Shown here: positions 16,254 through 25,942 of the stretch, in pieces | Numbering within the stretch: the first letter of the stretch is position 1 | Layout: the number at the start of each line of letters is the position of its first letter | Assembly: GCF_014851565.1 (NCBI RefSeq) | Contig: NZ_JACVAA010000001.1 | Coordinates: 766,015 to 830,014, forward strand | Length of the DNA: 64,000 nucleotides | Reading direction: 5' to 3' | Source of the DNA: Pseudomonas sp. PDM15 | GTDB taxonomy: Bacteria > Pseudomonadota > Gammaproteobacteria > Pseudomonadales > Pseudomonadaceae | Notes under the pieces: model-generated | What the model was told of the DNA's origin: nothing | Seen by the model: the letters and a program-made list of their open reading frames with translations, nothing else | Databases searched by the model: none | Program-made: the position numbers and the translations under genes

Positions 16254-16382
16254 AGAAGCTGCTTTCAAAGTTTTACGCCGCAGGAGCGGGAGTGATGAGG
16301 GCTGGCGCGGGTTCGATGAACCCGGCGCCAACGACGTTCCTGGCGGATCAACTGTGCTCGTGACGCTTTGAAAACAGCTTCT
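16254..16382. repeat. 129-bp MITE-like element with 17-bp terminal inverted repeats
   Basis: AGAAGCTGCTTTCAAAG (16254-16270) and CTTTGAAAACAGCTTCT (16366-16382) are inverted repeats with one mismatch. Inside is a second hairpin, GGGTTC-GAT-GAACCC, extended by TGGCGC/GCGCCA after a single-base bulge. The element has no coding capacity and no obvious target-site duplication. It lies between acnB and the DUF1289 gene, upstream of acnB. Besides it, the region 16139-16588 shows only promoter-like AT-rich patches. Confidence 0.6.
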
Positions 16383-16588
16383 GACGGACATCGGCGCCTA
16401 AAAAGGCGGTCCGATTCTACTGGAACGGGACGCCAAAGTTAAGCGCAAACCCCGATCCAATCGGCCTCTTAGGCTACTGCCCGTCGTTTGTCTGGCAAGT
16501 CGACAAAGGTCTGGTCGGTCATGATGACCCTGCCAGGGTGAGCCGCTATCATGGGCGGCCTGTTTCACAGCGCCCCCGCCTGCCTCAT

Positions 16589-17065
16589 ATGTCCAATCAA
16601 CGCATCAAGACGCCCTGCGTCGGCCTCTGCTCCACCGTCTACGGCGACCTGGTGTGCCGCGGCTGCAAGCGCTTTCACCACGAGGTGGTGAACTGGAACG
16701 CTTACAACGACGACGAGAAGCGTGCGGTGTGGAAGCGCCTGGAGGTGCTGCTGGTGCAGGTGATGCAAGGCAAGGTGGAGGTGTTCGACCCCGAGCGCCT
16801 GCGCGCGCAGCTAGAGCAGCACCAGGTGCGCTTCGTGCCCGAGCAGTCTGAGTACTGCTGGGCCTACCAGCTGATCGCCCGCGCCTCGCGCCTGATCAGC
16901 CGCCTGGATGCATACGGCCTAGCTCTGCTGCCGGAGTTCCGCGACTGGGAGCTGCCGGCGCTGCGCGAGGCCATCGATCGCGAGTTCTTCCTGCTCTCCG
17001 AGGCGCACTATGAGCGCTACATCGCGCCGCGCTTCCTGCGCGAGGGCGTGGAAAGCCGCGTCTGA
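16589..17065 (+). CDS. DUF1289 domain-containing protein
   Basis: This 158-residue protein has an N-terminal four-cysteine DUF1289 motif (CVGLCSTVYGDLVCRGCKRF) that probably binds metal, followed by the conserved WNAYNDDEKRAVW. The C-terminal hundred residues are helical and have no recognised domain. The start MSNQRIKTPC was chosen by family alignment; its Shine-Dalgarno is weak, and a frame opening at 16538 adds non-conserved sequence. It lies between acnB and the Usp gene, as I remember for P. aeruginosa PA1788. Function is unknown. Confidence 0.85.
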   Translation: MSNQRIKTPCVGLCSTVYGDLVCRGCKRFHHEVVNWNAYNDDEKRAVWKRLEVLLVQVMQGKVEVFDPERLRAQLEQHQVRFVPEQSEYCWAYQLIARASRLISRLDAYGLALLPEFRDWELPALREAIDREFFLLSEAHYERYIAPRFLREGVESRV

Positions 17066-17082
17066 GGTATGTCGACCCATGA

Positions 17083-17108
17083 AAAAAGCCGCCCTCGGGC
17101 GGCTTTTT
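17083..17108. terminator. Bidirectional terminator
   Basis: AAAAAGCCGCCC and GGGCGGCTTTTT form a perfect stem with a very small loop. It lies between the convergent DUF1289 and Usp genes and can serve both. Confidence 0.92.
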
Positions 17109-17123
17109 CGTTGGCGCGCCGGA

Positions 17124-17987
17124 TCAGCGCTGGGCGACCAGCTCTTCCAGGTGGGCGATGATGTCGTCCGGCTTGAGCACCAGTACGTCGCTCTCCAGGG
17201 CATCCAGCACCACTTCCGCGGTGTTGCCGATTAACGCGCCGGAGAGCCCGGTGCGGGCCACTGTGCCGATCACGGTGACCACCGCGCCGAGCTTCTGCGC
17301 GGTGTAGGGGATCAGCACGTCGGCCGGGCCTTCCTCCACATGCAGGCGATCGTTGCTGACGTCGTACTCGGCCTGGAAGGCCTTGCACTGTTCACGGTAG
17401 CGCGCCTCGATGGTTTCCTTGAGCTGGAAGGTCGGGTCGGCCGCCGAGAGCATCGGCGAGGGGTGGGCGCTGATCACGTGCAGGCTGCCATTGGCCAGGT
17501 GGGCGATGTCATAGCCGTTGCTGACGATGCCGGAGTGCAGGGTGCGGTGCTCGGAGTCGCCGTTGCCGACGTCGACCGCGGCGAGAATGATGCCGCCGGT
17601 CCAGGGCGTGCTGGTCTTGACCATCAGCACCGGACTTGGGCAGTAGCGCAGCAGCTTCCAGTCCTCGGGGGTGAGCAGGGCCTTCTTCAGTGGGTTGTCC
17701 GGCACGTGTTGCTTGATCACCAGGCCACAGCCCTCTGCCTGCTGTACGGCGACGATGGTCTGGTAGAGGCCGTCGTGCCACGCCTGCTGGATGGTGGCGC
17801 TGTAGCCTTCCTGTTGCAGGCTGGCCTGGTGCTCGGTGAGGTAGGCGCTGTGCTCGCCTTTCTTGTCGCAGACCAGCAGATGCAGGTGCGACTGGGTCAC
17901 GCCGGCGATCAGCTTGGCGCGCTTGAGTGCCAGGCCATCGGATTGCTGCGGGTCCATCACCACCAGAATGCTGCGTATGGCTTGCAT
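17124..17987 (-). CDS. Tandem-domain universal stress protein (UspE-like)
   Basis: This 287-residue cytoplasmic protein has two Usp domains (about 1-130 and 145-283). The second keeps the nucleotide-binding signature G-x2-G-x9-G-(S/T) as GTVARTGLSGALIGNTAEVV, while the first is degenerate, the usual UspE pattern. In P. aeruginosa such proteins, often Anr-controlled, support survival under anaerobic energy starvation; no Anr box was confirmed here. AGGGAGACGCTC precedes the ATG. It is divergent from miaE. Confidence 0.87.
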   Translation of the reverse strand: MQAIRSILVVMDPQQSDGLALKRAKLIAGVTQSHLHLLVCDKKGEHSAYLTEHQASLQQEGYSATIQQAWHDGLYQTIVAVQQAEGCGLVIKQHVPDNPLKKALLTPEDWKLLRYCPSPVLMVKTSTPWTGGIILAAVDVGNGDSEHRTLHSGIVSNGYDIAHLANGSLHVISAHPSPMLSAADPTFQLKETIEARYREQCKAFQAEYDVSNDRLHVEEGPADVLIPYTAQKLGAVVTVIGTVARTGLSGALIGNTAEVVLDALESDVLVLKPDDIIAHLEELVAQR

Positions 17988-18160
17988 GAGCGTCTCCCTG
18001 TGCTTGAAGTGCTTTGATGCAGCCCACTATAGAGGCGGCCGCTGACGGCGGTCTTGACCTGCATCACTGCCTGGCTGGCTCCGCGCGCCTTCATCCGTAT
18101 AATGGCCCGCCCTTGCTGCCGGTGCCAACTGGCCGTTGCCGTTACTCTGGATCGTTCGCC

Positions 18161-18766
18161 GTGAATCTGCCTGAAATCCATCAGTTCCTTGCTTGTCCCA
18201 CTCCCGCAGCCTGGGTGCAGGCGGCCCTGGACGATCAGGAAACGCTGCTGATCGACCACAAGAACAACGAGTACAAGGCGGCCTCCACGGCCATGGCGCT
18301 GATGGCCAAGTACGGCCAGGAACTGGACCTGATCAACTTCATGTCGCGCCTGGCCCGCGAGGAGCTGGTGCACCACGAGCAGGTGCTGCGCATCATGAAG
18401 AAGCGGCGCATCGAACTGCGTCCCGTGTCGGCGTCGCGCTATGCCTCCGGCCTGCGCAAGCTGGTGCGCAACCATGAGCCGCAGAAGCTGGTCGATACGC
18501 TGGTCGTGGGGGCCTTTATCGAGGCGCGCAGCTGCGAGCGCTTCGAGGCACTGGTGCCGCATCTGGACGAGGAGCTGGGCAAGTTCTACGGCGGCCTGCT
18601 GAAGTCCGAAGCGCGGCACTTCCAGGGCTATCTCAAGCTGGCCTACCAGTACGGCGAGGAGTCCGACGTGGCGCGGGTGATCGAGCGGGTGCGCGAGACC
18701 GAGCGCGAGCTGATCGAGTCGCCGGACCAGGAGCTCCGCTTCCACAGCGGCGTGCCACAGGCCTGA
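18161..18766 (+). CDS. miaE: tRNA-(ms2io6A)-hydroxylase MiaE
   Basis: This 201-residue diiron monooxygenase hydroxylates the isopentenyl group of ms2i6A at tRNA position 37. The ferritin-like four-helix bundle carries the iron ligands: DHKNNEYKAA, REELVHHEQV (ExxH), GAFIEARSCERF and KSEARHFQGY (ExxH). Translation begins at GTG 18161, the start giving the family length, although its Shine-Dalgarno is poor. A TATAAT box is at 18098-18103, but its -35 is weak. A bidirectional terminator separates it from bfd. Confidence 0.93.
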   Translation: MNLPEIHQFLACPTPAAWVQAALDDQETLLIDHKNNEYKAASTAMALMAKYGQELDLINFMSRLAREELVHHEQVLRIMKKRRIELRPVSASRYASGLRKLVRNHEPQKLVDTLVVGAFIEARSCERFEALVPHLDEELGKFYGGLLKSEARHFQGYLKLAYQYGEESDVARVIERVRETERELIESPDQELRFHSGVPQA

Positions 18767-18785
18767 TCGCCCTCTTGCGGGCATA

Positions 18786-18814
18786 AAAAAGCCGGACTCG
18801 AGGTCCGGCTTTTT
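18786..18814. terminator. Bidirectional terminator between miaE and bfd
   Basis: AAAAAGCCGGAC and GTCCGGCTTTTT form a perfect 12-bp stem around TCGAG. Confidence 0.92.
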
Positions 18815-18827
18815 CGTATTCGCAGGA

Positions 18828-19046
18828 TCAGGCGGCGACGAAGCTGGCCTGGCAGGCGAGGGCGGCCTGGCTGCTCTGGACTTCGTTCAGGGTGTCGCGC
18901 ACCACTTCCTTGGCCAGGCAGGCGCATTTGCCGCACTGGGTGCCCACGCCGAGGCTCTCGCGCACGTCACGATAGCTGCAGCAGCCTTCGTAGATGGCTT
19001 CGCGGATTTGACCGTCGGTAACACCCTGGCAGAGGCAAACGTACAT
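18828..19046 (-). CDS. bfd: Bacterioferritin-associated ferredoxin
   Basis: This 72-residue [2Fe-2S] protein delivers electrons to bacterioferritin so that stored iron can be released. The four ligands are at Cys4, Cys6, Cys38 and Cys41, the Bfd pattern C-x-C-x31-C-x2-C. Bfd is induced by iron starvation, and a good Fur box lies 49 bases upstream of the start codon. The bacterioferritin gene itself is not in the window. A terminator follows. Confidence 0.95.
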   Translation of the reverse strand: MYVCLCQGVTDGQIREAIYEGCCSYRDVRESLGVGTQCGKCACLAKEVVRDTLNEVQSSQAALACQASFVAA

Positions 19047-19094
19047 GGGCAGGCTCGAAGTGGGTTGGTGGTGCTGTTAGCGAAGGATACTAAT

Positions 19095-19113
19095 GTTAAT
19101 GAGAATGCTTGTC
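19095..19113. promoter_or_regulatory. Fur box upstream of bfd
   Basis: GTTAATGAGAATGCTTGTC matches 14 of 19 positions of the Fur consensus GATAATGATAATCATTATC. It sits in the bfd promoter region, consistent with iron repression of this gene in pseudomonads. Confidence 0.8.
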
Positions 19114-19163
19114 AAAACTTGATGTCAGCTTTTCCCGCCTGACGGGCTTTCGCGTTGCCCAAT

Positions 19164-19188
19164 AAAAAAACCCGGCCTGAGCCGGGTT
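19164..19188 (-). terminator. Terminator of the pyrC-rnt transcript
   Basis: AACCCGGC and GCCGGGTT pair across CTGA and, on the minus strand, run into seven T. It lies 20 bases past the rnt stop codon. Confidence 0.88.
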
Positions 19189-19208
19189 CTTCATCTGCTG
19201 CGCGGGGT

Positions 19209-19883
19209 CTACTGATCGAAGTCGTCCCAGCCGCCCATTTCCTTCCAGCGATTGACGATGCCGCAGAACAGCTCGGCGGTCTTCTCGGTGTCGTAGCGCG
19301 CGGAGTGCGCTTCTTTACCGTCGAAGTCGATACCGGCGGCCTGGCAGGCCTTGGCCAGCACGGTCTGGCCATAGGCGAGGCCGGCCAGGGTGGCGGTGTC
19401 GAAGCTGGAGAAGGGGTGGAACGGGTTGCGCTTGAGGTCGCAGCGAGCCACGGCGGCGTTGAGGAAGCCGAGGTCGAAGCTGCTGTTGTGGCCAACCAGG
19501 ATGGCGCGCTTGCAGCCATTGGCCTTGATTGACTTGCGCAGGCCCTTGAAGATTTCGGTCAGCGCATGTTCCTCGCTCACCGCCTGGCGCAGCGGATGGT
19601 CGAGCTTGATGCCGGTGAACTCCAGTGCCGCCGCCTCGATATTGGCGCCCTCGAAGGGCTCGATGCGGAAGAAATGGGTGTGGTCCGGGTAGAGGAAGCC
19701 GTCCTCGTCCATGGCGATGGTGGTCGCCGCGATCTCCAGTAGGGCGTCGGTGGCACTGTTGAAACCGCCGGTCTCGACGTCCACCACCACCGGCAGGTAG
19801 CCGCGGAAACGCGCAGCCATCGGGTGGCGCGGGCCGGACGGCAGGCTGCCGTCGAGTTCGTCGTCGAAGTTGTCTTCGCTCAC
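19209..19883 (-). CDS. rnt: Ribonuclease T
   Basis: This 224-residue 3'-5' exonuclease trims the 3' ends of tRNA and other stable RNAs. It is a DEDD-family enzyme: [11 protein letters not shown] holds the first D and [13 protein letters not shown] the second D, and [11 protein letters not shown] the histidine and last D. GTG at 19883 is the start because it gives the family length and overlaps the pyrC stop as GTGA, indicating translational coupling. Expression is driven from the pyrC promoter. Confidence 0.95.
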   Translation of the reverse strand: MSEDNFDDELDGSLPSGPRHPMAARFRGYLPVVVDVETGGFNSATDALLEIAATTIAMDEDGFLYPDHTHFFRIEPFEGANIEAAALEFTGIKLDHPLRQAVSEEHALTEIFKGLRKSIKANGCKRAILVGHNSSFDLGFLNAAVARCDLKRNPFHPFSSFDTATLAGLAYGQTVLAKACQAAGIDFDGKEAHSARYDTEKTAELFCGIVNRWKEMGGWDDFDQ

Positions 19884-20926
19884 GCTTGATTCTCCAGCAG
19901 GCGCCATTGCAGTTTCTCGCCAGCGCGCAGCGGAATCACCAGGCTTTCGCCCAGCGGCAGCTCGCTTGGGCCGGTCCATTCCTCGCGCACCAGGGTGATG
20001 CTATCGGTGTTGCGCGGCAGGCCGTAGAAGTCTGGGCCATGCAGGCTGGCGAAGCCTTCCAGCTTGTCCAGCGCGTTACGTTGCTCGAAGGCCTCGGCGT
20101 ACAACTCGATGGCCGCGTGCGCGGTATAGCAGCCGGCGCAGCCGCAGGCGGCTTCCTTGGCGTGCTTGGCGTGCGGTGCTGAGTCGGTGCCGAGGAAGAA
20201 CTTCGGGCTGCCGCTGGTAGCGGCATCCAGCAGGGCTTCCTGGTGGGTGTTGCGCTTGAGGATCGGCAGGCAATAGAAGTGCGGGCGAATGCCGCCAACC
20301 AGCATGTGGTTGCGGTTGTACAGCAGGTGGTGGGCGGTGATGGTGGCACCGACATTGGCCGGCGCGGCCTTGACGAAGGCTACGGCATCGCCGGTGGTGA
20401 TGTGTTCGAACACCACTTTCAGTGTCGGGAAGCGCTCGACCACGCGGGTCAGGTGCTCGTCGATGAAGCGCTTCTCGCGGTCGAACACGTCGACTTCGGC
20501 GCGGGTCACCTCACCATGCACCAGCAGCGGCAGGCCGACTTCGGCCATGGCTTCCAGCACATGGAAGATGTTGTCGATGCTGGTCACGCCGGAGTCGGAG
20601 TTGGTGGTGGCGCCCGCCGGGTACAGCTTGGCGGCATGCACGAAGCCGCTGGCCTTGGCAGCGCGCACGTCTTCTGCGCTGGTCTTGTCGGTGAGGTACA
20701 GCACCATCAGCGGCTCGAAGCGGCTGCCAGCCGGGCGGGCGGCCAGGATGCGCTGGCGATAGGCATCGGCCTCGTCGGCGTTGCGTACCGGCGGTACCAG
20801 GTTGGGCATGATGATGGCGCGGGCGAAGGTCCGCGCGACATCGCGGACGGTATGCTGCAGGACGGCACCATCGCGCAGATGGATGTGCCAGTCGTCTGGG
20901 CGCAGCAGGGTAATGCGGTCGGACAT
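19880..20926 (-). CDS. pyrC: Dihydroorotase
   Basis: This 348-residue zinc amidohydrolase makes dihydroorotate from carbamoyl-aspartate in pyrimidine synthesis. It has the class II motifs: DDWHIHLRD with two zinc histidines, the carbamylated lysine in [22 protein letters not shown] and the catalytic Asp in LGTDSAPH. It is the first gene of a two-gene operon with rnt and is divergent from motY. Confidence 0.96.
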   Translation of the reverse strand: MSDRITLLRPDDWHIHLRDGAVLQHTVRDVARTFARAIIMPNLVPPVRNADEADAYRQRILAARPAGSRFEPLMVLYLTDKTSAEDVRAAKASGFVHAAKLYPAGATTNSDSGVTSIDNIFHVLEAMAEVGLPLLVHGEVTRAEVDVFDREKRFIDEHLTRVVERFPTLKVVFEHITTGDAVAFVKAAPANVGATITAHHLLYNRNHMLVGGIRPHFYCLPILKRNTHQEALLDAATSGSPKFFLGTDSAPHAKHAKEAACGCAGCYTAHAAIELYAEAFEQRNALDKLEGFASLHGPDFYGLPRNTDSITLVREEWTGPSELPLGESLVIPLRAGEKLQWRLLENQA

Positions 20927-21050
20927 GGGGATTCCCGGCAGGTAAAACGTGGGCGAATGCTACCAGTTTTGCCGGCCAGACGGCCTATCAAGTTTCCGCT
21001 GCCGTGGCCGATACGGGCTATGAAAGCCGTATCTCCCCACGGAGCCGATC

Positions 21051-22016
21051 TTGCGCCAGCCCAGCCTCTTCCTGCTTAGCCTGTTTGCCAGCCTGCCTTG
21101 GTGCATGCCGGCTGCGGCCATCACTTTCCAGACACGCATGGAGAAAGTGGAGTGGAAGGTCGAGGGCGATCAGTTCGAATGCCGCTTGAGCCAACCCATT
21201 GCCGATTTCGGCAGCGGTGAGTTCGTTCGCCGTGCCGGTGAGCAGGCCACTTTCCGTCTCAAGGCGCGCGAGCGTTGGCTGGGGGCGGGGTCGGCGACCC
21301 TGCTGGCCGCCGCGGCGCCCTGGCAACCGGGGCGTGGCGACATCAATCTCGGTGCGCTGACCATCGGCAGCGGTGAAGTGCCGTTCAACAGTAACCAGGA
21401 GCAGGCCGGGCGCCTGCTTACCGGGCTGATGGAGGGGCGTAGCCCGCTGGTGCGCCATCGCACCCTGCAGGGCGGCGAGAACCTTGAGGTGCGCTTGCTG
21501 CCGATCAAGTTCAACCAGGCCTACAACGATTACCTCAAGTGCACGGTCGGCCTGTTGCCGGTCAACTTCGACCAGATCCGCCAGACCCAGCTGGGCTTTC
21601 CCAGCGGCGGCACCACGCTGGAGCCGCTGGCCCAGGCCAAGATCGACATCATTCTCGACTTCATCAAGGCCGATCCGACCGTCAACCGCATCCAGCTCGA
21701 CGGCCACTCCGACAACTCCGGCAACCGCCTGAATAATCGCGATACCTCGCGCCGTCGTGCCGTGGCGGTGGAGGAGTACCTCAAGTCGCGCGGCATACCG
21801 GCCGAGCAGATCATCGTGCGCTTCCATGGCGAGCGTTATCCGCTGGTGAAGAACAGCGGCGAAGCCAATCGGGCGAAGAATCGCAGGGTGACCATGACCC
21901 TGTCCCGCGAGCCGGTGCCGGAAACTCCAGCCGAGCCCGCACCGAGCGCACCACCGGCCGCCAGCGAGCCGGCGCCCGCCGCAGAGGCTCCGGCGGCACC
22001 TGCGACCAAATCCTGA
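21051..22016 (+). CDS. motY: Flagellar motor protein MotY
   Basis: This 321-residue secreted protein has a signal peptide (LFLLSLFASLPWCMPAAA), an N-terminal MotY domain (about 25-155) and an OmpA-type peptidoglycan-binding domain (about 165-285; LDGHSDNSGNRLNNRDTSRRR). In Vibrio and Pseudomonas MotY forms part of the periplasmic ring that supports the stator. The last 35 residues are a Pro/Ala-rich tail. The start codon is TTG at 21051, with GGAG six bases upstream. Position beside pyrC and argG agrees with P. aeruginosa motY. Confidence 0.9.
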   Translation: MRQPSLFLLSLFASLPWCMPAAAITFQTRMEKVEWKVEGDQFECRLSQPIADFGSGEFVRRAGEQATFRLKARERWLGAGSATLLAAAAPWQPGRGDINLGALTIGSGEVPFNSNQEQAGRLLTGLMEGRSPLVRHRTLQGGENLEVRLLPIKFNQAYNDYLKCTVGLLPVNFDQIRQTQLGFPSGGTTLEPLAQAKIDIILDFIKADPTVNRIQLDGHSDNSGNRLNNRDTSRRRAVAVEEYLKSRGIPAEQIIVRFHGERYPLVKNSGEANRAKNRRVTMTLSREPVPETPAEPAPSAPPAASEPAPAAEAPAAPATKS

Positions 22017-22135
22017 AGTCGCAGCTACAAATAAAACTGTCGCTTTGTCGCTAGTGTCTGTCGCGCCCCTGTAAATCGTCCGGAACGGCCGGTAGAATCG
22101 CGGGTTTTCCGTACAACCCCGTGGAGTTGATTGGC

Positions 22136-23353
<1,218 letters not shown>

Positions 23354-23377
23354 TAAGCTGAAACCCTGCGCCAAACG

Positions 23378-23408
23378 AACCCCGGCCATGAGCCGGGGTT
23401 CTGTTTTT
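23378..23408 (+). terminator. Terminator of argG
   Basis: AACCCCGGC and GCCGGGGTT pair across CATGA, followed by CTGTTTTT. Confidence 0.88.
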
Positions 23409-23444
23409 ATAAGCCCGCACCAGGGCAACGATGAGGAAAACCTG

Positions 23445-23837
23445 ATGAGACTGCTGCATACCATGCTGCGCGTCGGCGACATGGATCGCTCCATCGCCTT
23501 CTACACCGAAGTGCTGGGCATGACCCTGCTGCGCCGCAAGGACTACCCGGACGGCCAGTTCACCCTGGCGTTCGTCGGCTACGGCAACGAGGCCGAGAAC
23601 AGCGTGATCGAGCTCACCTACAACTGGGGCGTGGACAGCTATGAGCTGGGCACCGGCTACGGCCATATCGCCCTGGAAGTGGAGGACGTCTACAAGGCCT
23701 GCGTGGACATCCGTGCCCGTGGCGGCAAGATCACCCGCGAGCCGGGCCCTATGAAGCACGGCACCAGCATCTTGGCATTCGTCGAAGATCCGGACGGCTA
23801 CAAGATCGAGCTGCTGTCGCCCAAGCGCAACGATTGA
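23445..23837 (+). CDS. gloA: Lactoylglutathione lyase (glyoxalase I)
   Basis: This 130-residue enzyme detoxifies methylglyoxal by isomerising its glutathione hemithioacetal. The metal ligands are exactly those of E. coli GloA: His5, Glu56, His74 and Glu122. The short form without the extra loop predicts a nickel/cobalt rather than zinc enzyme. GAGGAAAACCTG precedes the ATG. It stands alone between the argG terminator and a diguanylate cyclase gene. Confidence 0.95.
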   Translation: MRLLHTMLRVGDMDRSIAFYTEVLGMTLLRRKDYPDGQFTLAFVGYGNEAENSVIELTYNWGVDSYELGTGYGHIALEVEDVYKACVDIRARGGKITREPGPMKHGTSILAFVEDPDGYKIELLSPKRND

Positions 23838-23871
23838 CAGCTGCTATGCTTTGTAAGTAAATGCTTACAAA
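23834..23871 (+). promoter_or_regulatory. Possible promoter overlapped by a dyad, upstream of the GGDEF gene
   Basis: TTGACA (23834-23839, overlapping the gloA stop) lies 18 bases before TAAATG (23858-23863), a possible but weak -10. That -10 is exactly the loop of a perfect dyad, TTTGTAAG-N6-CTTACAAA (23850-23871). The symmetry suggests a repressor site, or a short hairpin, controlling the downstream gene. Confidence 0.45.
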
Positions 23872-23906
23872 TGTAGTGGCCATTTGCCTGGCCATCGAGG
23901 TGTTCC

Positions 23907-24980
23907 ATGACGGCTGATCCCCAGGCGCTGCGCCTGATCCGGGTTGTGCAGGAGCTGTCGATGGCGAGGGATGTGGACCGGGTGGCGGAGATTGTCCGTC
24001 GCGCGGCCCGCGAGCTGACCGGTGCCGACGGCGCCACCTTCGTTCTGCGCGATGGACAGCAGTGCTTCTATCGTGACGAGGACGCCATTTCGCCTCTGTG
24101 GAAGGGGCAGCGCTTCCCCATGAGCCTGTGCATCAGCGGCTGGGCCATGCTCAACCGCCAGGCCACGGTGATCCCGGATATCTACCTGGACCCGCGCATC
24201 CCCCACGAGGCCTACCGGCCAACCTTTGTCAAAAGCCTGGTCATGGTGCCGATCCGCACCTTGGACCCGATCGGCGCCATCGGCAACTACTGGGCCAGTC
24301 CGCATACCGCCACTGCCGAGCAGGTCGAGCTGTTGCAGGCACTGGCGGATTCCACCTCGATCGCCCTGGAGAACGTACAGGTTTACGCCGAGCTGGAGCG
24401 CAGGGTGAAGGAGCGCACCGGGCAACTGGTCGAGGTCAATCATCGTCTGCAGGCCGAGGTGCGCGAGCGCGAGCGGATCGCGGCGGAGGTGCGTCAGCTG
24501 TCGCTGACCGACGAGCTGACCGGGCTGCGCAACCGCCGCGGCTTCCTGCTGCTCGCCGAGCGTGAACTGGAGTCAGCGCGCCGCCGCGGCGGGCGCTGCC
24601 TGTTGCTGTATGCCGACCTGGATTACCTGAAACAGGCCAACGACCGCTTCGGTCATGCCGCTGGCGACGCCATGATCGTCGATGCAGCGCAGCTATTGCG
24701 TTCTCTGTTCCGCAGCACCGACGTGGTGGCCCGTCTGGGCGGGGACGAGTTCGTGGTACTGGCCAGCGATTACACCAGCAGCGAGGAAGTGCTGTTGCGT
24801 CTGCATCACGCGCTGGAGGCGTTCCGCCGCAATACCGGGCGGCCGCTGTCCCTGAGCGTGGGGCTCGCCGAGTCTTCCGTGCGCGGTAATAGTGACCTGG
24901 ATGCCCTGTTGCAACAGGCGGACACGGCCATGTACGCCAGCAAGTGCGCGCGCCGCCGACCGCTGGCGGTCAATCAGTAA
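23907..24980 (+). CDS. GAF-GGDEF diguanylate cyclase
   Basis: This 357-residue cytoplasmic protein has an N-terminal GAF domain (about 10-155), a coiled coil (about 160-195) and a GGDEF domain (about 200-350). The active site GGDEF (278-282) is intact and RSTD sits five residues before it as an I-site, so it should make c-di-GMP with product inhibition. There are no membrane segments, so the signal is intracellular. GAGGT lies six bases before the ATG. It is a single-gene unit ending in a strong terminator. What the GAF domain senses cannot be told. Confidence 0.92.
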   Translation: MTADPQALRLIRVVQELSMARDVDRVAEIVRRAARELTGADGATFVLRDGQQCFYRDEDAISPLWKGQRFPMSLCISGWAMLNRQATVIPDIYLDPRIPHEAYRPTFVKSLVMVPIRTLDPIGAIGNYWASPHTATAEQVELLQALADSTSIALENVQVYAELERRVKERTGQLVEVNHRLQAEVRERERIAAEVRQLSLTDELTGLRNRRGFLLLAERELESARRRGGRCLLLYADLDYLKQANDRFGHAAGDAMIVDAAQLLRSLFRSTDVVARLGGDEFVVLASDYTSSEEVLLRLHHALEAFRRNTGRPLSLSVGLAESSVRGNSDLDALLQQADTAMYASKCARRRPLAVNQ

Positions 24981-24982
24981 CG

Positions 24983-25010
24983 AAAAAGCCCCGCACTGCG
25001 GGGCTTTTTT
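24983..25010 (+). terminator. Terminator of the GAF-GGDEF gene
   Basis: AAAAAGCCCCGC and GCGGGGCTTTTT form a perfect stem with an ACT loop, followed by a T. The convergent micro-gene ending at 25021 may also use it. Confidence 0.92.
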
Positions 25011-25020
25011 CGATCCGACC

Positions 25021-25197
25021 TCAGAAGTCGTAATCGTAGTCGTTCAACTGTCGCTGCAGGCGTCGCTCATCAAGCAGGTTGTCGATGATGCGGCGCTTGG
25101 TCAGATTGGTCTTGGCGACCTCTACCGTGCGCTCGGGGCTGTCTTCCACCTCTTCGGCGACGAAGTCATCTTCGAGTTCTTCTTTGCCAGTGCTCAT
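25021..25197 (-). CDS. PA3496-family putative envelope integrity protein
   Basis: This 58-residue, highly charged protein begins MSTGKEELEDDFVAEEVED, has a basic centre (TNLTKRRIIDN) and ends LNDYDYDF. GGAG is six bases before the ATG. The sequence and its position beside nth fit the family named after P. aeruginosa PA3496, whose function is not established. It has no signal peptide or membrane helix, so the family label should be read cautiously. It lies 106 bases downstream of nth on the same strand. Confidence 0.8.
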   Translation of the reverse strand: MSTGKEELEDDFVAEEVEDSPERTVEVAKTNLTKRRIIDNLLDERRLQRQLNDYDYDF

Positions 25198-25303
25198 GTA
25201 TCACTCCAGCTTTCGGAATGCTGATGGCGCACCTTATAGCGATAAAGCCAGAGCCGGTAAAAAAGATTTTTTCAATCGGGACCATGCCCGATTTAATGGC
25301 TTT

Positions 25304-25942
25304 TCAATCGTCGGAAGTCTTCGCCTTGTACTCGCACAGATCCTCGATGCGGCAGGCGCCACAGCGCGGCTTGCGCGCCTGGCAGACGTAGCGGCCGTGC
25401 AGGATCAGCCAGTGGTGCGCGTCCAGCAGAAACTCCTTGGGCACGAACTTGACCAGCTTCCTCTCCACCTCCAGCACGGTCTTGCCGGGGGCGATGCCGG
25501 TGCGGTTGCTGACCCGGAAAATATGCGTGTCCACCGCCATGGCCGGCTGGCGGAAGGCAGTGTTGAGCACCACGTTGGCGGTCTTGCGGCCGACGCCGGG
25601 CAGCGCCTCCAGGTCTTCGCGGTTGTCCGGCACCTGGCTGCCATGTTTCTCGACCAGGATGCGGCAGGTCTCGATGACGTTCTTGGCCTTGCTGTTGTAC
25701 AGGCCGATGGTCTTGATGTACTCGGAGAGGCCTTCCACGCCCAAGGCATGGATGGCCTCCGGGGTGTTGGCCACCGGGTACAGCTTGGCCGTGGCCTTGT
25801 TCACTCCGACGTCGGTGGCCTGGGCGGAGAGGATTACCGCGATCAGCAGCTCGAACGGCGTGGTGTAGGCCAGTTCGGTCTTGGGTTCGGGGTTGTCTTC
25901 GTGCAGGCGGCGGAAGATCTCAAAGCGCTTGGCGGCGTTCAT
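25304..25942 (-). CDS. nth: Endonuclease III
   Basis: This 212-residue base-excision repair enzyme has DNA glycosylase and AP-lyase activity on oxidised pyrimidines. It shows the helix-hairpin-helix LPGVGRKTAN with the catalytic lysine, the catalytic Asp in AVDTHIFR, and the [4Fe-4S] pattern C-x6-C-x2-C-x5-C at the C-terminus. Its start overlaps the rnfE stop by four bases, so it is translated as the last gene of the rnf operon, a common arrangement in gammaproteobacteria. Confidence 0.96.
   Translation of the reverse strand: MNAAKRFEIFRRLHEDNPEPKTELAYTTPFELLIAVILSAQATDVGVNKATAKLYPVANTPEAIHALGVEGLSEYIKTIGLYNSKAKNVIETCRILVEKHGSQVPDNREDLEALPGVGRKTANVVLNTAFRQPAMAVDTHIFRVSNRTGIAPGKTVLEVERKLVKFVPKEFLLDAHHWLILHGRYVCQARKPRCGACRIEDLCEYKAKTSDD

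Noticed and set aside
16179..16391. A 70-codon frame on the minus strand in the acnB upstream region
   Set aside because: It runs through the inverted-repeat element, has no ribosome site and its translation is Ser/Pro/Arg-rich.
18054..18103. TTGACC (18054) and TATAAT (18098) as one promoter for miaE
   Set aside because: The spacing is 38 bases instead of about 17; only the TATAAT box was kept, with low weight.
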